Of a DNA stretch of 5,543 bases, positions 5,421 to 5,543 are shown piece after piece. Origin of the DNA: Spirochaetales bacterium (GTDB lineage: Bacteria; Spirochaetota; Spirochaetia; Sphaerochaetales; Sphaerochaetaceae); assembly GCA_012519125.1 (NCBI GenBank), contig JAAYQY010000327.1, forward strand, positions 1 through 5,543, written 5' to 3'. Numbering within the stretch: position 1 is the stretch's first letter; each line of letters begins with the position of its first letter. Made by a program: the position numbers and the translations under genes. Under the pieces are notes generated by a model. It had not been told where the DNA came from, ran no database searches, and worked only from the letters and a program-made list of their open reading frames with translations.

Positions 5421-5543
5421 TGACCCAGGCACACTCAATATTCCGACAAAACTTCCTCGAATATGCCAGCTACGTCATCAAGGAGCGGGCAATCCCCGAT
5501 CTTGTCGATGGGTTCAAGCCAGTACAAAGGCGTATCATCCACA
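5420..5543 (+). CDS. parC: DNA topoisomerase IV subunit A (ParC/GyrA family), N-terminal fragment
   Basis: The first 41 codons of a type IIA topoisomerase A subunit, cut by the right edge. The visible protein has the family's hallmark start: FLEYASYVIKERAIPDLVDG followed by FKPVQRRIIH, matching YA.YVI..RA.PD..DG.KPVQRRI of GyrA and ParC. The A subunit cuts and rejoins DNA through an active-site tyrosine roughly 120 residues in, which lies outside the window. The ATG shares its A with the last base of the parE TGA (TGATG), so translation probably restarts from the terminating ribosome; a weak GGAGA at 5405-5409 lies 10 nt upstream. Assignment as ParC rather than GyrA rests on the neighbouring gene, since the distinguishing C-terminal domain is not visible. 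DGF replaces the more usual DGL before KPVQRR. Confidence 0.9.
   Translation, partial: MTQAHSIFRQNFLEYASYVIKERAIPDLVDGFKPVQRRIIH

Overview
The window is almost fully coding and has two divergent blocks around a 75-bp intergenic region (3543-3617). Rightward is a type IIA topoisomerase pair: a complete B subunit (parE, 3618-5420), overlapped by one base by the start of the A subunit (parC, from 5420 to the right edge). Leftward, in transcription order, is a tightly packed operon: a YhhN/TMEM86-type lysoplasmalogenase (3542-2928), a CorA metal-ion channel (2918-1878), a tandem-domain GNAT acetyltransferase (1887-1054), and a GNAT domain fused to a multi-pass membrane domain (1057 to beyond the left edge). 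Junctions in this operon are a 9-bp gap, a 10-bp overlap and a 4-bp ATGA overlap, so co-transcription and translational coupling are likely.

The organism looks like a bacterium with moderate GC, ordinary AGGAG ribosome-binding sites and a sigma70-type promoter. The ParE sequence recalls the compact ParE form that, from memory, is found in Bacteroidetes and spirochaetes. The good Shine-Dalgarno sites and the classical TTG/TATAAT promoter argue against Bacteroidetes. A Sphaerochaeta/Treponema-like spirochaete is my tentative guess; plasmalogen-containing membranes, which a lysoplasmalogenase would suit, are compatible with that. No database search was possible.

The topoisomerase pair would make a decatenase. 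The leftward operon combines membrane-lipid turnover, divalent-cation transport and two acetyltransferases with no obvious shared pathway. The most unusual item is the last gene: its membrane half resembles site-2-protease (M50) membrane proteins, but the positions matching the zinc-binding HExxH and the later Asp carry other residues, suggesting an inactive protease-like scaffold joined to an acetyltransferase. Other points of interest are a near-consensus promoter placed so that parE mRNA should be leaderless, a hairpin that would hide the ribosome-binding site of the lysoplasmalogenase gene, and a 16-bp-stem hairpin inside the tandem GNAT gene. There is no RNA gene, mobile element or CRISPR array that I can support, and no gene-free stretch over 300 bases.
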